Shown piece after piece: positions 28,118 to 38,170 of a DNA stretch of 64,000 nt (position 1 is its first letter; every line of letters begins with the position of its first letter). A program made the translations under genes and the position numbers. This stretch comes from Rhodothalassium salexigens DSM 2132 (lineage in GTDB: Bacteria; Pseudomonadota; Alphaproteobacteria; Sphingomonadales; Rhodothalassiaceae). The stretch lies in contig NZ_SLXO01000006.1 in NCBI RefSeq assembly GCF_004341375.1, positions 62,001-126,000 of the forward strand, in the 5' to 3' direction. The notes beneath the pieces were generated by a model, which ran no database searches, was not told the origin of the DNA, and saw only the letters and a program-made list of their open reading frames with translations.

Positions 28118-28924
28118 ATGAGCCAGACCGCCGCCCAAGACCTGCTGCTCGCCGAGACCGACGCGCGCGGTGTCTGCCGGATCACCCTCAACCGCCCGGA
28201 CAAGCATAACGCCTTCAACGACGCGCTGATCGGGGAATTGTACAGCACCTTCACCTGGATCGCCGAAGCCGAAGATGTGCGCGCGGTGGTGCTTACCGGT
28301 GCCGGGGCGTCCTTTTCCGCCGGCGGCGATTTGGGCTGGATGCAGCAGGCGGCGACCTACGCCTATGACGATAATCTGCGCGACGCCGAGCGGCTGTCGA
28401 ACATGCTGCACACGCTCAACACCTGCCCCAAGCCGACGCTGGCGCTGGTCAACGGCGCGGCCATGGGCGGCGGCGTCGGGCTGGTGGCGTGCTGCGACAT
28501 CGTGCTGGCGGTGGCGGACGCGCGCTTCGCGCTGTCGGAGGTGCGGCTCGGCCTGACGCCGGCGACCATCAGCCCTTATGTGGTCGCCAAAATGGGTCAA
28601 AGCGCGGCGCGGCGCTATTTCCTGACCGGCGAGCGCTTCGACGCCGCGGCGGCCCGGGCCGTCGGCCTGGTGCACGAGGTGGTCGACACCGCCGACGCGC
28701 TGGAGACCGCGGCGGCACCGGTCCTGAAGGCGCTGTTGGCGGGCGCGCCGGGGGCCCAGGCGGCGGCCAAGGACCTGATCTTCACCGTCGACGGCGCGGC
28801 GATCGACGCCAATCTGCGCGAGGACACCGCCGAGCGCATCGCCCAGCGCCGCGCCACCGACGAGGGTCGCGAGGGCATCGCCGCGTTTCTGGAGAAGCGC
28901 AAGCCGACTTGGCTCGCCGGCTGA
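28118..28924 (+). CDS. liuC: Enoyl-CoA hydratase/isomerase, methylglutaconyl-CoA hydratase-like
   Basis: 268 residues of the crotonase family. Seen: ITLNRPDKHNAFNDALIGEL, the oxyanion-hole segments SFSAGGDLGWMQ and GAAMGGGVGLVACCDIVLA, and ALSEVRLGLTPATISPYVV with YFLTGERFDAAAARAVGLVHEVV. This pattern closely fits LiuC, which hydrates 3-methylglutaconyl-CoA in leucine catabolism. The other liu genes are absent from the window, so another enoyl-CoA is possible. AGGAGG sits eight bases before the ATG. The 280-base gap upstream is GC-rich without a visible gene. Confidence 0.83.
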   Translation: MSQTAAQDLLLAETDARGVCRITLNRPDKHNAFNDALIGELYSTFTWIAEAEDVRAVVLTGAGASFSAGGDLGWMQQAATYAYDDNLRDAERLSNMLHTLNTCPKPTLALVNGAAMGGGVGLVACCDIVLAVADARFALSEVRLGLTPATISPYVVAKMGQSAARRYFLTGERFDAAAARAVGLVHEVVDTADALETAAAPVLKALLAGAPGAQAAAKDLIFTVDGAAIDANLREDTAERIAQRRATDEGREGIAAFLEKRKPTWLAG

Positions 28925-29016
28925 CCCCACGGGCTGGCACCTGTGCCGACCGGTGAGAGCGACGGGCGGCGCGCCGGCGCGCCCGTCGTTCCTGTTTGGC
29001 TGGATAGGCCGGCGGG

Positions 29017-29985
29017 CTATTCCGCTGCGACGGTTTCCTTGACGCTTTGTTCGGCGAGGAAGCGTTCGGCCTCCAAGGCCGCCATGCAGCCCATGCCGGC
29101 GGCGGTGACCGCCTGGCGATAGGTCTTGTCGACCACATCGCCGGCAGCATAGACGCCCGGAATCTCGGTGCGCGTGCTGGTCAGGTCGGCCTGGATATAG
29201 CCTTCCTCGTCCATCGCCAGTTTGCCCCGGAACAGCTTGGTCGCCGGGTCGTGACCGATGGCGACGAACACGCCGTCCACGGCCAGATCCGAGACCGCCC
29301 CGGTCTTGACATTCTTGACCTTGAGCCCGGTGACATTGAGCGGGTTTTCCTCACCCACCACCTCGTCGAGCACATGGTCCCACAACACCTCGACCTTGGG
29401 ATCGGCGAACAGCCGGTCCTGCATGATCTTCTCGGCGCGCAAGGCGTCGCGGCGGTGGATCAAGGTCACCTTGTCGGCGAACTTGGTCAGGAACAGCGCC
29501 TCTTCCACCGCCGTGTTGCCGCCGCCGATCACCGCCACCTGGCGGCCGCGGAAGAAGAACCCGTCGCAGGTGGCGCAGGCCGAGACGCCAAAGCCCATGA
29601 ACTTGGTCTCCGACGGCAGGCCGAGCCAGCGCGCCTGCGCCCCGGTGGCGATCACCACCGTGTCGCCGGTATAGACCGTGCCGCTGTCCCCCACCGCCTT
29701 GAACGGCCGCTCGGTGAAATCCACGTCGACGATGTAATCGTTGACGATGTCGGTGCCCACATTGGCCGCCTGGGCCTGCATCTGCTCCATCAGCCACGGG
29801 CCCTGCACCGGCTCGGCGAAGCCGGGATAGTTCTCCACGTCGGTGGTGATGGTCAACTGCCCGCCCGGTTGCAGGCCCGAGACCAGGCGCGGTTCCAGAT
29901 TGGCCCGGGCGGCATAGATGGCGGCGGTGTAACCCGCCGGCCCCGACCCGATAATCAACATCTTGCTGTGACGCGTTTCCGCCAT
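29017..29985 (-). CDS. trxB: Thioredoxin-disulfide reductase
   Basis: A 322-residue FAD/NADPH enzyme that keeps thioredoxin reduced. Seen: the FAD site GSGPAGYTAAIYAARA (13-28), redox pair Cys137/Cys140 in ACATCDGFFFRG, NADPH site VIGGGNTAVEEAL and the C-terminal FAD motif GVYAAGDVVD. The start at 29985 (MAETRHSKML) has AGGGAG upstream. Divergent from lrp; this trxB/lrp pairing is common in alphaproteobacteria. Confidence 0.96.
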   Translation of the reverse strand: MAETRHSKMLIIGSGPAGYTAAIYAARANLEPRLVSGLQPGGQLTITTDVENYPGFAEPVQGPWLMEQMQAQAANVGTDIVNDYIVDVDFTERPFKAVGDSGTVYTGDTVVIATGAQARWLGLPSETKFMGFGVSACATCDGFFFRGRQVAVIGGGNTAVEEALFLTKFADKVTLIHRRDALRAEKIMQDRLFADPKVEVLWDHVLDEVVGEENPLNVTGLKVKNVKTGAVSDLAVDGVFVAIGHDPATKLFRGKLAMDEEGYIQADLTSTRTEIPGVYAAGDVVDKTYRQAVTAAGMGCMAALEAERFLAEQSVKETVAAE

Positions 29986-30430
29986 GGCGGCCGACTCCCT
30001 TCGTTCAACAAACCTGCTTGCTTGTACTGACCGGCGGCGCACCGGTGGTCGGCCGCCTTGACCCATCGTCCAACGGCCATACCTGGCACCGAAGACGACG
30101 CCGTCAAGCCCCGTTCGCACAACGGTCCGCGACGACGCTAGCGGGGACCATCGTCCGGGCGCAAGGTCGGCGGCGAAAAAGCGCCCCAAAACCCTTGCGT
30201 CGGCAGCCTGAAAAGGGCAGAAGACCGCCACCGAGAGGGCTCATGACCGAGCGGATATCACGCTGTTGGACGACCATGCCGTGGCCCCGCATAGCGGCGC
30301 GGACCGCCCCGCCCATGGCGCCCCGGCCAACGCCCCCGGCGCACCGGACTTTGAAACAAAATGTCCTTTCCACCTAACATCCTGACGCGTATACAGCGGG
30401 CGTTCGCGTACCCCAATGGAGGCTCCCGGC
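29986..30430. other. Intergenic region between divergent trxB and lrp
   Basis: 445 bases with no credible gene. It must hold the trxB promoter, not resolved by eye, and the candidate lrp promoter at 30351-30380. It is GC-rich except for the last ~80 bases. Confidence 0.5.
30351..30380 (+). promoter_or_regulatory. Candidate sigma-70 promoter of lrp
   Basis: TTGAAA (30351-30356), an 18-base spacer and TAACAT (30375-30380) in an AT-richer patch, about 50 bases before the lrp start. Moderate match to consensus. Confidence 0.45.
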
Positions 30431-30949
30431 ATGCCGCGCATGAAAATCGATGATGTGGACCTGAAGATCCTGTCGACCCTGCAGGATCATGGCCGCATGA
30501 CCAATGTGGATCTGGCCGAAAAGGTCGGCATCACCGCACCGCCGTGCCTGCGCCGGGTGCGCGGCCTGGAAGAGACCGGCCATATCCGCGGCTATCACGC
30601 CGATCTGGACCCCGAACGGCTCGGCTTCGGCATCACCGTGATCGCCATGATCAGCCTGAAGAGCCAGACCGATGTGGACCTCAAGGCGTTCGAAGAGATG
30701 ACCCACAACTGGCCGCTGGTCCGCGAATGCTATCTGCTCAATGGCGATGTGGACTTCCTGCTCAAGATCGTCGCGCGCGACCTGGGCGAATATCAGCGGT
30801 TCCTGACCAACCATCTGACCAGCGCGCCGGGCGTCGGCTCGATCAAGACGGCCCTGATGATCCGCGCCAGCAAATCGGCGCCAGGAGTGCCGGTGGAACT
30901 GCTGTCGGCGCCGACCAACGCCGCCGGCGAGCCGACCGGCAACGCCTGA
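30431..30949 (+). CDS. lrp: Lrp/AsnC-family transcriptional regulator
   Basis: 172 residues: an N-terminal winged helix (DDVDLKILSTLQDHGRMTNV, then TAPPCLRRVRGLEETG) and a C-terminal RAM/ACT sensor domain (GFGITVIAMISLKSQ to SIKTALMIR), the complete Lrp architecture. Such proteins sense amino acids, often leucine, and form octamers on DNA. GGAGG eight bases before the ATG at 30431 decides the start over the ATG at 30416. Whether it regulates the ilv operon of this window is unknown. It ends just before a strong terminator. Confidence 0.92.
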   Translation: MPRMKIDDVDLKILSTLQDHGRMTNVDLAEKVGITAPPCLRRVRGLEETGHIRGYHADLDPERLGFGITVIAMISLKSQTDVDLKAFEEMTHNWPLVRECYLLNGDVDFLLKIVARDLGEYQRFLTNHLTSAPGVGSIKTALMIRASKSAPGVPVELLSAPTNAAGEPTGNA

Positions 30950-30981
30950 CCCACAGACGCGACCGTCGCCAGCACAAAAAC

Positions 30982-31013
30982 GGGGCCCGCCGCCATGGCG
31001 AGCCCCTTTTTTT
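30982..31013 (+). terminator. Rho-independent terminator after lrp
   Basis: GGGGC (30982-30986) pairs with GCCCC (31002-31006), with further GCC/GGC pairing inside, followed by seven T (31007-31013). It lies 33 bases after the lrp stop. Confidence 0.85.
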
Positions 31014-31065
31014 CGGGTCGTCGGGTTTTCGATCCGTCCGGTTTGGCCCCACCGGGGCTGAGTGC

Positions 31066-31097
31066 CGGACGGTCGGACGGTCGGACGGTCGGACGGT
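31066..31097. repeat. Four tandem copies of CGGACGGT next to the greA stop codon
   Basis: Exactly four 8-bp units run from 31066 to 31097, the last base being part of the greA stop codon on the minus strand. It is a simple-sequence tract that could vary in copy number; no function is evident. Confidence 0.85.
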
Positions 31098-31567
31098 TAC
31101 TTGAACTCGATCTTCTCGATCTCGTAATACTTCTCGCCCGAGGGGGTTTGCACCTCCACATCGTCGCCGAGGCGACGGCCGATCAGCGCGCGCGCGAGCG
31201 GGGCGGTATAGGACAACCGGCCCTGCTTCACGTCGGCCTCTTCCGCGCCGACGATCTGATAGACGACGGCCTTGTCGTCCTCGTCGATCAGCGTCACCGT
31301 GGCGCCGAACATCACCTTGTCGCCGCTGAGTTGCGCGGGGTCGATCACCTCGGCCCGGCTGAGCTTGTCTTCAAGCTCGGACAGCCGCGCCTCGATCATG
31401 CCCTGGCGTTCCTTGGCGGCATGATACTCGGCATTCTCCGACAGATCGCCATGGGCCCGCGCCTCTTCGATCGCCGCGACGATATTGGGGCGCTCCACCG
31501 ACTTCAGGTGCTTCACTTCCTGCACCAGGGCATCGTGGCCCGTGGCCAGCATGGGAACCTTTTCCAT
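31097..31567 (-). CDS. greA: Transcription elongation factor GreA
   Basis: 156 residues, the normal size. The N-terminal coiled coil ([20 protein letters not shown], then [17 protein letters not shown]) carries the acidic tip residues that rescue backtracked RNA polymerase; the C-terminal FKBP-like domain ends [20 protein letters not shown]. The start at 31567 has GGAG seven bases upstream; an in-frame extension to 31738 lacks family similarity. It lies downstream of carB and a SIMPL-domain gene on the same strand, a common alphaproteobacterial context. Confidence 0.95.
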   Translation of the reverse strand: MEKVPMLATGHDALVQEVKHLKSVERPNIVAAIEEARAHGDLSENAEYHAAKERQGMIEARLSELEDKLSRAEVIDPAQLSGDKVMFGATVTLIDEDDKAVVYQIVGAEEADVKQGRLSYTAPLARALIGRRLGDDVEVQTPSGEKYYEIEKIEFK

Positions 31568-31799
31568 GGCAGACTCCAAATATCCTTCTAACACCGCGAC
31601 GGGATTATGCCGCCGCGGCCGGTGGCTGGTTGACCGCAATCTGTAACGGAAGCGGGAGCCGTCCGGGGGGCTCGTGCCCCCGGACATGCAACCCAGCCTC
31701 AGGACATAGATACTGGCAAGCCCGGCTTCAAGGCGCAACCGGCGGCAAGACGTTTTGCGATCGGCACCGGGCCGGCGCTCAAGCCGACCCGGTAAGGCT

Positions 31800-32531
31800 T
31801 TAATCGGTCAGATAGAATTCGATGGTCGAGACCACCCGGACCTTTTTCACCGGCTCCAGGCGCTGGTCATAGCTTTCCGCCCCGTCGCGGGCCTGGATCG
31901 AGAACAGACCCTGACGCGCCTGGCGGATGCCGCCCACCGTGGCGTTGCTGTCGGCGGCGAACTGTTCAGCGCCGGCGCGCGCCGCGCGGGTCGCCTCGGC
32001 GATCATCTCGGGCTTGATCTCATTAAGCCGGGTGAAGGTGAAGAACGGCCCCTGATTGTCGCTCAACACCACGCCCTGGCGCACCAGGGACCCCAAGTCG
32101 CCAGACAGCTTCTGCACCAGGTCCACCTGGTCGCCGCGCACGACGATCTGCTGACGGACGATATACCGGTTGCGCGGCGCCTGGCCGGTATTGCCGTATT
32201 CGCGCGCTTCCATGTCGGTGACATTGGGCCGCCGGCGTTCGATCGACGCCGGCCGGATGCCCTGATCGGTCAGGAACGCCGCAACCTTGTCCAGATCGGC
32301 CTCGACCGACGCCTGCACCGCGGCTAGGTCGTCACCGGCGGCGGTAACGCCCAGCGGCCAGACCGCCAGGTCCGCCTGTACCTCGCGCTCGGCCAGGCCC
32401 TTGACGGTCACATAGCGATCCGCCATGCGCGCCTCGACAAAGCCCTTGCCAATAAGGCCGCCGGCCGCCGTCAGCCCCGCCGCCAGCAACATGCCGGCCA
32501 GCGCAATTCCCAATCCGTTACCATTTCCCAT
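31800..32531 (-). CDS. SIMPL (DUF541) domain protein, membrane-anchored
   Basis: 243 residues with an N-terminal hydrophobic anchor or uncleaved signal ([19 protein letters not shown]) and a SIMPL/DUF541 domain starting [19 protein letters not shown]. The typical repeated pattern [20 protein letters not shown] and the ending [16 protein letters not shown] are present. SIMPL proteins are periplasmic, some linked to oxidative stress or outer-membrane integrity, but function is unclear. AAGGAG precedes the ATG at 32531. Confidence 0.85.
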   Translation of the reverse strand: MGNGNGLGIALAGMLLAAGLTAAGGLIGKGFVEARMADRYVTVKGLAEREVQADLAVWPLGVTAAGDDLAAVQASVEADLDKVAAFLTDQGIRPASIERRRPNVTDMEAREYGNTGQAPRNRYIVRQQIVVRGDQVDLVQKLSGDLGSLVRQGVVLSDNQGPFFTFTRLNEIKPEMIAEATRAARAGAEQFAADSNATVGGIRQARQGLFSIQARDGAESYDQRLEPVKKVRVVSTIEFYLTD

Positions 32532-32619
32532 GGCCGCTACTCTCCTTTGTGCTCCATGCGTCCAGCGGCGCTGTTCATCAGCCGCCAGGCGCACAGCCGA
32601 TCACGCCCGCACGGCCGGA

Positions 32620-35600
32620 TTATGACGGCAGCCCGACCGCATAGCTTTGCAGCGGTGTAACGCTCAGGATTTCCTCGCGCAAGGCGCGCAGCGCCTGCAC
32701 CGCCACCCGCGCTTCGGCGAGCGTGGTGTAATAGGGCACCTTCATGGTCAGCGCGGTGCGCCGCAGTTCGTAGGAATCGTCGATCGACTGCTTGCCCTCG
32801 GTGGTGTTGAGCATCAGCGCCACATCGCCGTCCTTCATCCGGTCGACGATGTGCGGCCGGCCCTCGGCCACCTTGTTGACCGCCTCCACATCAAGCCCGC
32901 GCTCGGCCAGATAGGCGGCGGTGCCGCGGGTCGCCAGAAGCCGGTAGCCCATCGCCGTCAGATCGCGACAGATCGGCACGAAATGGGCCTTGTCCTGCTC
33001 CTTGACCGACACGAAGATCAGCCCCTCGCGCGGCAGGTGGGTGCCTGCACCGGTCTGGCTTTTGAGGAACGCCAGGTCGAAGCGCCGGTCGAGGCCCATG
33101 ACCTCGCCGGTCGACCGCATCTCGGGGCCCAACAGCACGTCGACGCCGGGGAAGCGGGCGAACGGGAACACCGCTTCCTTGACCGCCACATGGTCCATGG
33201 GCGGCACCGGGGTCCACAGGTCGGCCAGCTTCTCGCCGGCCATCAGGCGCGAGGCGATCTTGGCCACCGGCCGGCCGATGGCCTTGGCCACGAACGGCAC
33301 GGTGCGCGAGGCGCGCGGATTGACCTCGATCAGATAGACTTGGCCGTCCTTGACCGCGAACTGCACGTTCATCAGCCCGCGCACGCCGAGCGCCAAGCCG
33401 AGCGCCTTGGTCTCGCGCTCGATCTCGTCGCGCACCGCCTGCGGCAGCGAATGGGCCGGCAGCGAACAGCAGCTGTCGCCCGAGTGGATGCCGGCTTCCT
33501 CGATATGCTCCATGATGCCGGCGATCGCCACTTCCTCGCCGTCGCCGAGCGCGTCCACGTCCACCTCGATGGCGTCGGACAGATAGCGATCGACCAGCAA
33601 GGGCGTGTCGCCCGACACCCGCACCGCCTCGCGGATATAGGTTTCAAGGCCGGCCTGGTCGTGGACGATCTCCATCGCCCGGCCGCCGAGCACATAGGAC
33701 GGCCGCAGCAACACCGGATAACCGATGCGCTCGGCGATTGAGGCGGCCTCTTCCTCGCTGCGGGCGATGCCGCCGGGCGGCTGTTCCAGGCCCAGTTCGT
33801 GCAACAGCGCCTGGAACCGGTCGCGGTCCTCGGCGCGGTCGATGGCGTCGGGGTCGGTGCCGAGCACCGGCACGCCGGCGGCGGCCAGGTCGCGCGCCAG
33901 CTTCAACGGCGTCTGGCCGCCGAACTGCAACACCACGCCCATCAACTCGCCGGCCTCGCACTCCTTGTCGATGACCGCGAGCACATCCTCGGCGGTCAAC
34001 GGCTCGAAATAGAGCCGGTCGGAGGTGTCATAGTCGGTCGACACCGTCTCGGGGTTGCAGTTGATCATGATCGTTTCATAGCCCGCCGCGCTGAGCGCGA
34101 AACAGGCGTGGCAGCAGCAATAGTCGAACTCGATGCCCTGCCCGATCCGGTTGGGACCGCCGCCCAGGATCACCACCTTGCGCGCCTCGGTGGGCCGGGC
34201 CTCGCATTCGGCCGGCAGCCGCTCGCCCGACACGGTCTCGATGCCGGTCTCATAGCAGCCATAGAGATAGGGCGTGTGGGCGTCGAACTCGGCCGCGCAG
34301 GTGTCGATCAGCTTATAGACCGGGCGCACGCCCAGTTGGAGCCGGCGGGCGCGCACGTCGGCGGCACTGTGACCGATGAGCGTGGCCAGCCGGGCATCGG
34401 AAAAGCCCAGTTGCTTGAGCCCCAGGAGGCCCGCCGCATCGCTGGGCAGGCCGTGCTCGGCGACCCACGCCTCGGCCGCGACGATGCGCTGAAGCTGGTC
34501 CAGGAACCACGGGTCGTAGTGGGTGACGCGCTGGATGGTCGCCAGGTCGACGCCTTCGCGCATCGCTTGGGCCGCCAGCAACAATCGCTCCTGGGTCGGC
34601 TTGGTCAGCGCGGCCAGGATCGCGCCCTCGTCCGGGTGGTCGCGGTCATAGCCCGGGATCTCCACGGGGTCGAGGCCGTCGAAGCCCACTTCCAGGCTGC
34701 GCAACGCCTTTTGCAGGCTTTCCGGGAACGACCGGCCGATCGCCATGGCCTCGCCGACCGATTTCATCGACGTGTTCAGCGACGGGTCGGTGCCGGCGAA
34801 CTTCTCGAACGTGAAGCGCGGGATCTTGGTGACCACATAGTCGATGGTCGGCTCGAAGCTGGCCGGCGTGGTCCGGGTGATGTCGTTGACCACCTCGTCG
34901 AGGGTGTAGCCGACCGCCAGCTTGGCCGCCACCTTGGCGATCGGAAAGCCGGTGGCCTTCGACGCCAGCGCCGACGAGCGGCTGACCCGCGGGTTCATCT
35001 CGATCACCACCAGGCGGCCATCCTTGGGGTTGACCGCGAACTGCACGTTCGAGCCGCCGGTCTCGACGCCGATCTCGCGCAGCACCGCGATCGAGGCGTT
35101 GCGCATCACCTGATATTCCTTGTCGGTCAGGGTCAGCGCCGGGGCCACGGTGATGCTGTCGCCGGTGTGGACGCCCATGGGGTCCACATTCTCGATCGAA
35201 CAGATGATGATGCAATTGTCCGCCCGGTCGCGGACCACCTCCATCTCATATTCCTTCCAGCCGAGCACCGACTCCTCGACCAGCACCTCGTTGACCGGGC
35301 TGGCGTCGAGGCCGCGCAGGACGATCTCCTGGAATTCCTCGCGGTTGTAGGCGATGCCGCCGCCGGTGCCGCCGAGCGTGAAGCTCGGCCGGATGATCGC
35401 CGGCAGACCGGTGTCGTCGAGCGCGACCATCGCCTCTTCGATGGTGTGGACCACCCGGCTGCGCGGGCTGTCCAGGCCGATGGCGTCCATGGCGCGGCGG
35501 AACAACTGCCGGTCCTCGGCCTTCTCGATGGCGGTCTCATTGGCGCCGATCAACCCGACGCCGTATTTTTCCAGCGTACCGTCGCGCGACAGGGCGAGCG

Positions 35601-35895
35601 CGGTGTTGAGCGCGGTCTGCCCGCCCATGGTCGGCAACAGCGCGTCGGGGCGTTCGGCCTCGATCACCTTGGCGACCATCTCGGGCGTGATCGGCTCCAC
35701 ATAGGTGGCGTCGGCCAGCTCGGGGTCGGTCATGATCGTGGCCGGGTTGGAATTGACCAGGATCACCCGATAGCCTTCCTCGCGCAGCGCCTTGACCGCC
35801 TGGGTGCCGGAATAGTCGAACTCGCAAGCCTGACCGATGATGATCGGCCCGGCGCCGATGATCAGGATGCTTTTGATGTCGGTGCGTTTGGGCAT
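32620..35895 (-). CDS. carB: Carbamoyl-phosphate synthase large subunit
   Basis: 1091 residues with two homologous ATP-grasp synthetase halves and a C-terminal regulatory MGS domain. Seen: [20 protein letters not shown] at the N-terminus, its duplicate [20 protein letters not shown] near residue 570, ATP-grasp [17 protein letters not shown] and [17 protein letters not shown]. CarB makes carbamoyl phosphate for arginine and pyrimidine synthesis with ammonia from CarA. It lies 55 bases after carA in the same direction. Confidence 0.97.
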   Translation of the reverse strand: MPKRTDIKSILIIGAGPIIIGQACEFDYSGTQAVKALREEGYRVILVNSNPATIMTDPELADATYVEPITPEMVAKVIEAERPDALLPTMGGQTALNTALALSRDGTLEKYGVGLIGANETAIEKAEDRQLFRRAMDAIGLDSPRSRVVHTIEEAMVALDDTGLPAIIRPSFTLGGTGGGIAYNREEFQEIVLRGLDASPVNEVLVEESVLGWKEYEMEVVRDRADNCIIICSIENVDPMGVHTGDSITVAPALTLTDKEYQVMRNASIAVLREIGVETGGSNVQFAVNPKDGRLVVIEMNPRVSRSSALASKATGFPIAKVAAKLAVGYTLDEVVNDITRTTPASFEPTIDYVVTKIPRFTFEKFAGTDPSLNTSMKSVGEAMAIGRSFPESLQKALRSLEVGFDGLDPVEIPGYDRDHPDEGAILAALTKPTQERLLLAAQAMREGVDLATIQRVTHYDPWFLDQLQRIVAAEAWVAEHGLPSDAAGLLGLKQLGFSDARLATLIGHSAADVRARRLQLGVRPVYKLIDTCAAEFDAHTPYLYGCYETGIETVSGERLPAECEARPTEARKVVILGGGPNRIGQGIEFDYCCCHACFALSAAGYETIMINCNPETVSTDYDTSDRLYFEPLTAEDVLAVIDKECEAGELMGVVLQFGGQTPLKLARDLAAAGVPVLGTDPDAIDRAEDRDRFQALLHELGLEQPPGGIARSEEEAASIAERIGYPVLLRPSYVLGGRAMEIVHDQAGLETYIREAVRVSGDTPLLVDRYLSDAIEVDVDALGDGEEVAIAGIMEHIEEAGIHSGDSCCSLPAHSLPQAVRDEIERETKALGLALGVRGLMNVQFAVKDGQVYLIEVNPRASRTVPFVAKAIGRPVAKIASRLMAGEKLADLWTPVPPMDHVAVKEAVFPFARFPGVDVLLGPEMRSTGEVMGLDRRFDLAFLKSQTGAGTHLPREGLIFVSVKEQDKAHFVPICRDLTAMGYRLLATRGTAAYLAERGLDVEAVNKVAEGRPHIVDRMKDGDVALMLNTTEGKQSIDDSYELRRTALTMKVPYYTTLAEARVAVQALRALREEILSVTPLQSYAVGLPS

Positions 35896-35950
35896 GGGGT
35901 GCGGGCCTTCACTAGGGGCAGACGGGAACGGACGGCGGCGAGACCAGGGC

Positions 35951-37144
35951 TCAGCTCTTCACCATCGCCAGGAAGCGGTCGAACAGGGCGAAGCTGTCTT
36001 GCGGGCCGGGCGAGGCTTCGGGGTGCTGCTGGACCGACAGGATCTTGCGCCCCTCGGCCTCGATGGCGCAGACCGAGCCGTCGAACAGCGACACCTGGGT
36101 GACCTTGACGTCGGCGGGCAGGCTGTCGGGGTCGACCGCGAAGCCATGGTTCATCGACGTGATGTCGACCCGCCCGGTGGCCAGGTCCTTGACCGGATGG
36201 TTGGCGCCGCGATGGCCCTGGGCCATCTTCACGGTCTTGCCGCCGAGCGCCAGGCTCAGCAATTGGTGGCCCAGGCAGATGCCATAAAGCGGCATGCCGG
36301 TGTGGATCAGCGCCCGGATCGTCGGCACCGCATAGTGGGCGGTCGCCGCCGGGTCGCCCGGACCGTTGGACAGCACCACCCCGTCGGGCTTGAGGGCGGC
36401 GATGGCCTCGGCCGTGGTGTCGGCGGGCACCACCGTCACCCGCGCGCCGGCACGCGCCAGGTTGCGCAGGATATTGTGCTTGGTGCCATAGTCGACCACG
36501 ACGATGTGCGGCCCGCTCTCGGGCGCGGCGGCATAGCCCTTCGCCACGCTCCAGGCGCCCTGCCCCCAGGGACGCGGCTCGCCCGGCGTCGACACCGCCT
36601 GCGCCAAGTCCATGCCGGCGAGACCCGGCCACGCCGCCGCCTGCGCCTGCAGGTCGGCCAGGTCGAACGCGCCGTCCGGGTTGTGGGCGATGACGCCGGT
36701 GGGCGCCGCGCCGCGCCGCACCGCCCGGGTCAGCGCCCGGGTGTCGACACCCGACAGCCCCACCAGGCCATGACCGCGCGCCCAGGCGTCGAAGTCCTGG
36801 GCGGCGCGCCAGTTGCTCGGCCCGGTCACCGGCTCGCGCAGCACGAATCCGCGCGCGGCCGGGCGTTCGGCCTCCATATCCTCAGGGTTGACGCCCACAT
36901 TGCCGATATGGGGAAAGGTGAAGGTGATGATCTGGCCGGCATAGCTGGGATCGGTCAGGATTTCCTGATAGCCGGTCATGGCGGTGTTGAAGCACACCTC
37001 GCCCACCGCCACGCCTTCGGCGCCGCAGCCCTGGCCGCGGAACACGGTGCCGTCGGCCAACACCAGCACAGCGGTGGCCAAGGGCGTGGGGTCGAACGGT
37101 TTGGCCAAGCGGGACCGTGGCTCGGGCGTGTCGGCATGAGGCAT
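35951..37144 (-). CDS. carA: Carbamoyl-phosphate synthase small (glutaminase) subunit
   Basis: 397 residues. The N-terminal CarA-specific domain is followed by a class I glutamine amidotransferase: [26 protein letters not shown], the nucleophile in [10 protein letters not shown] and His/Glu of the triad in [12 protein letters not shown]. It supplies ammonia to CarB. The first ~20 residues (Pro/Arg-rich) are a variable extension. AAGGAA lies ten bases before the ATG. A possible promoter is at 37235-37263. Confidence 0.96.
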   Translation of the reverse strand: MPHADTPEPRSRLAKPFDPTPLATAVLVLADGTVFRGQGCGAEGVAVGEVCFNTAMTGYQEILTDPSYAGQIITFTFPHIGNVGVNPEDMEAERPAARGFVLREPVTGPSNWRAAQDFDAWARGHGLVGLSGVDTRALTRAVRRGAAPTGVIAHNPDGAFDLADLQAQAAAWPGLAGMDLAQAVSTPGEPRPWGQGAWSVAKGYAAAPESGPHIVVVDYGTKHNILRNLARAGARVTVVPADTTAEAIAALKPDGVVLSNGPGDPAATAHYAVPTIRALIHTGMPLYGICLGHQLLSLALGGKTVKMAQGHRGANHPVKDLATGRVDITSMNHGFAVDPDSLPADVKVTQVSLFDGSVCAIEAEGRKILSVQQHPEASPGPQDSFALFDRFLAMVKS

Positions 37145-37234
37145 GGACTGGTTTTCCTTAGTAATCCGCCGGCAGTCGGTTGCAAACCGCCGGCCGTACC
37201 GCCATATGTCGGGGCCGGCGGCTAAATTGGCCGG

Positions 37235-37263
37235 ACCCTATGCCCCGCGCCGGGCCCGGTCAA
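37235..37263 (-). promoter_or_regulatory. Candidate promoter of carAB
   Basis: On the minus strand TTGACC (37263-37258), a 17-base spacer and TAGGGT (37240-37235), about 90 bases before carA. The -10 is weak; assigned on spacing and position. Confidence 0.4.
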
Positions 37264-37390
37264 GCGCCTTAGTAAAATAATTTTTCTCTTATTAATCAAT
37301 GAGTTAACAGATACGTTTCGAATTGCCTCCAATCCGCCTCCGGGTGTAGATACGAAGCTTCCCTGTTTTCTGTCCGTATGAGGCCATGCC

Positions 37391-37849
37391 ATGCTGCGCG
37401 AGCAGTTGAAGCACGAACTGAAAGACGCCATGCGGGCGCGCGACACCACCAAGGCCGATACGGTGCGCCTGATCCTGGCTGCCGTGAAGGACCAGGACAT
37501 CGCCAATCGCCTGGACGACAAGACCGAGCAGGACGACGACACGCAGATCCGCCAGATCCTGGCCAAGATGATCAAGCAGCGTCAGGAGTCGATTCGCGCC
37601 TATGAAGACGCCGGCCGCTGCGAACTGGCCGAGCGTGAGCGCGACGAAATCGGCGTGATCGAACGCTTTCTGCCCAAGCAGTTGAACGACCGGGAAATCA
37701 AATCGGCCTGCCAAGAGGTGGTCGACGAGGTCGGCGCGCAGGGCCTGCGCGACATCGGTCGCTGCATGGGCACGCTCAAGGCGCGCTATGCGGGACAGAT
37801 GGATTTCGCCAAGGCGTCGGCCAAGGTGAAGGAAATCCTCGCCCCCTGA
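37391..37849 (+). CDS. yqeY: GatB/YqeY domain protein
   Basis: 152 residues, all helical, matching the YqeY family related to the tail domain of GatB: KDAMRARDTTKADTVRLILA at the start, QDDDTQIRQILAKMIKQRQESI and AERERDEIGVIERFLPKQL. The cellular role is unclear; a link to tRNA amidotransferase is suspected from homology. It commonly precedes dnaG in alphaproteobacteria, as here. GAGG lies seven bases before the ATG. Divergent from carA. Confidence 0.92.
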   Translation: MLREQLKHELKDAMRARDTTKADTVRLILAAVKDQDIANRLDDKTEQDDDTQIRQILAKMIKQRQESIRAYEDAGRCELAERERDEIGVIERFLPKQLNDREIKSACQEVVDEVGAQGLRDIGRCMGTLKARYAGQMDFAKASAKVKEILAP

Positions 37850-38170
37850 TCGCCCCCCTGATCGGCGCCCCTGACCGGCGCCGGCGGGCGGCCGCAGCCC
37901 CAGCCGGCCGCAACCAAAGCCGATCAGCCCGAACCGGCACCCGACCGGCCGCGACCAACTCCGGGCGCCCCCGACCGGTGACCGCTTGGCCCGGGCGGCG
38001 CACCTTAGCGCCGCGACCGAAGCCGGCACAGCGCCGCCGCCAAGGCCAGCGAGGCGCGGCCCTTGGTGCGCAGCGGCGTTCGGCCTATGCTCATCCACTG
38101 CGGCGCGACCGCCGCATCCGCCCCATGGCGCGGGCGGGGCACGGCCGCGCCGGTCCAGGACCCAAGGCCC
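37850..38170. other. Intergenic region yqeY-dnaG
   Basis: 321 bases of very GC-rich sequence with several short GGCCG/CGGCC repeats, no credible ORF, and the candidate dnaG promoter near its end. Confidence 0.5.
38063..38091 (+). promoter_or_regulatory. Candidate sigma-70 promoter of dnaG-rpoD
   Basis: TTGGTG (38063-38068), a 17-base spacer and TATGCT (38086-38091). The predicted start near 38098 leaves a ~70-base leader before dnaG. Confidence 0.45.

Noticed and set aside
25375-28254. A 959-codon minus-strand frame across dctM, the synthetase homologue and liuC
   Set aside because: It spans three well-supported genes on the other strand and has no recognisable domain or ribosome binding site.
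31066-31097. Tandem repeats considered as a CRISPR array
   Set aside because: The 8-bp units are directly adjacent with no spacers and there are no cas genes.
33799-36102. A 767-codon plus-strand frame opposite carB and carA
   Set aside because: It is the antisense shadow of two highly conserved genes; no motifs.
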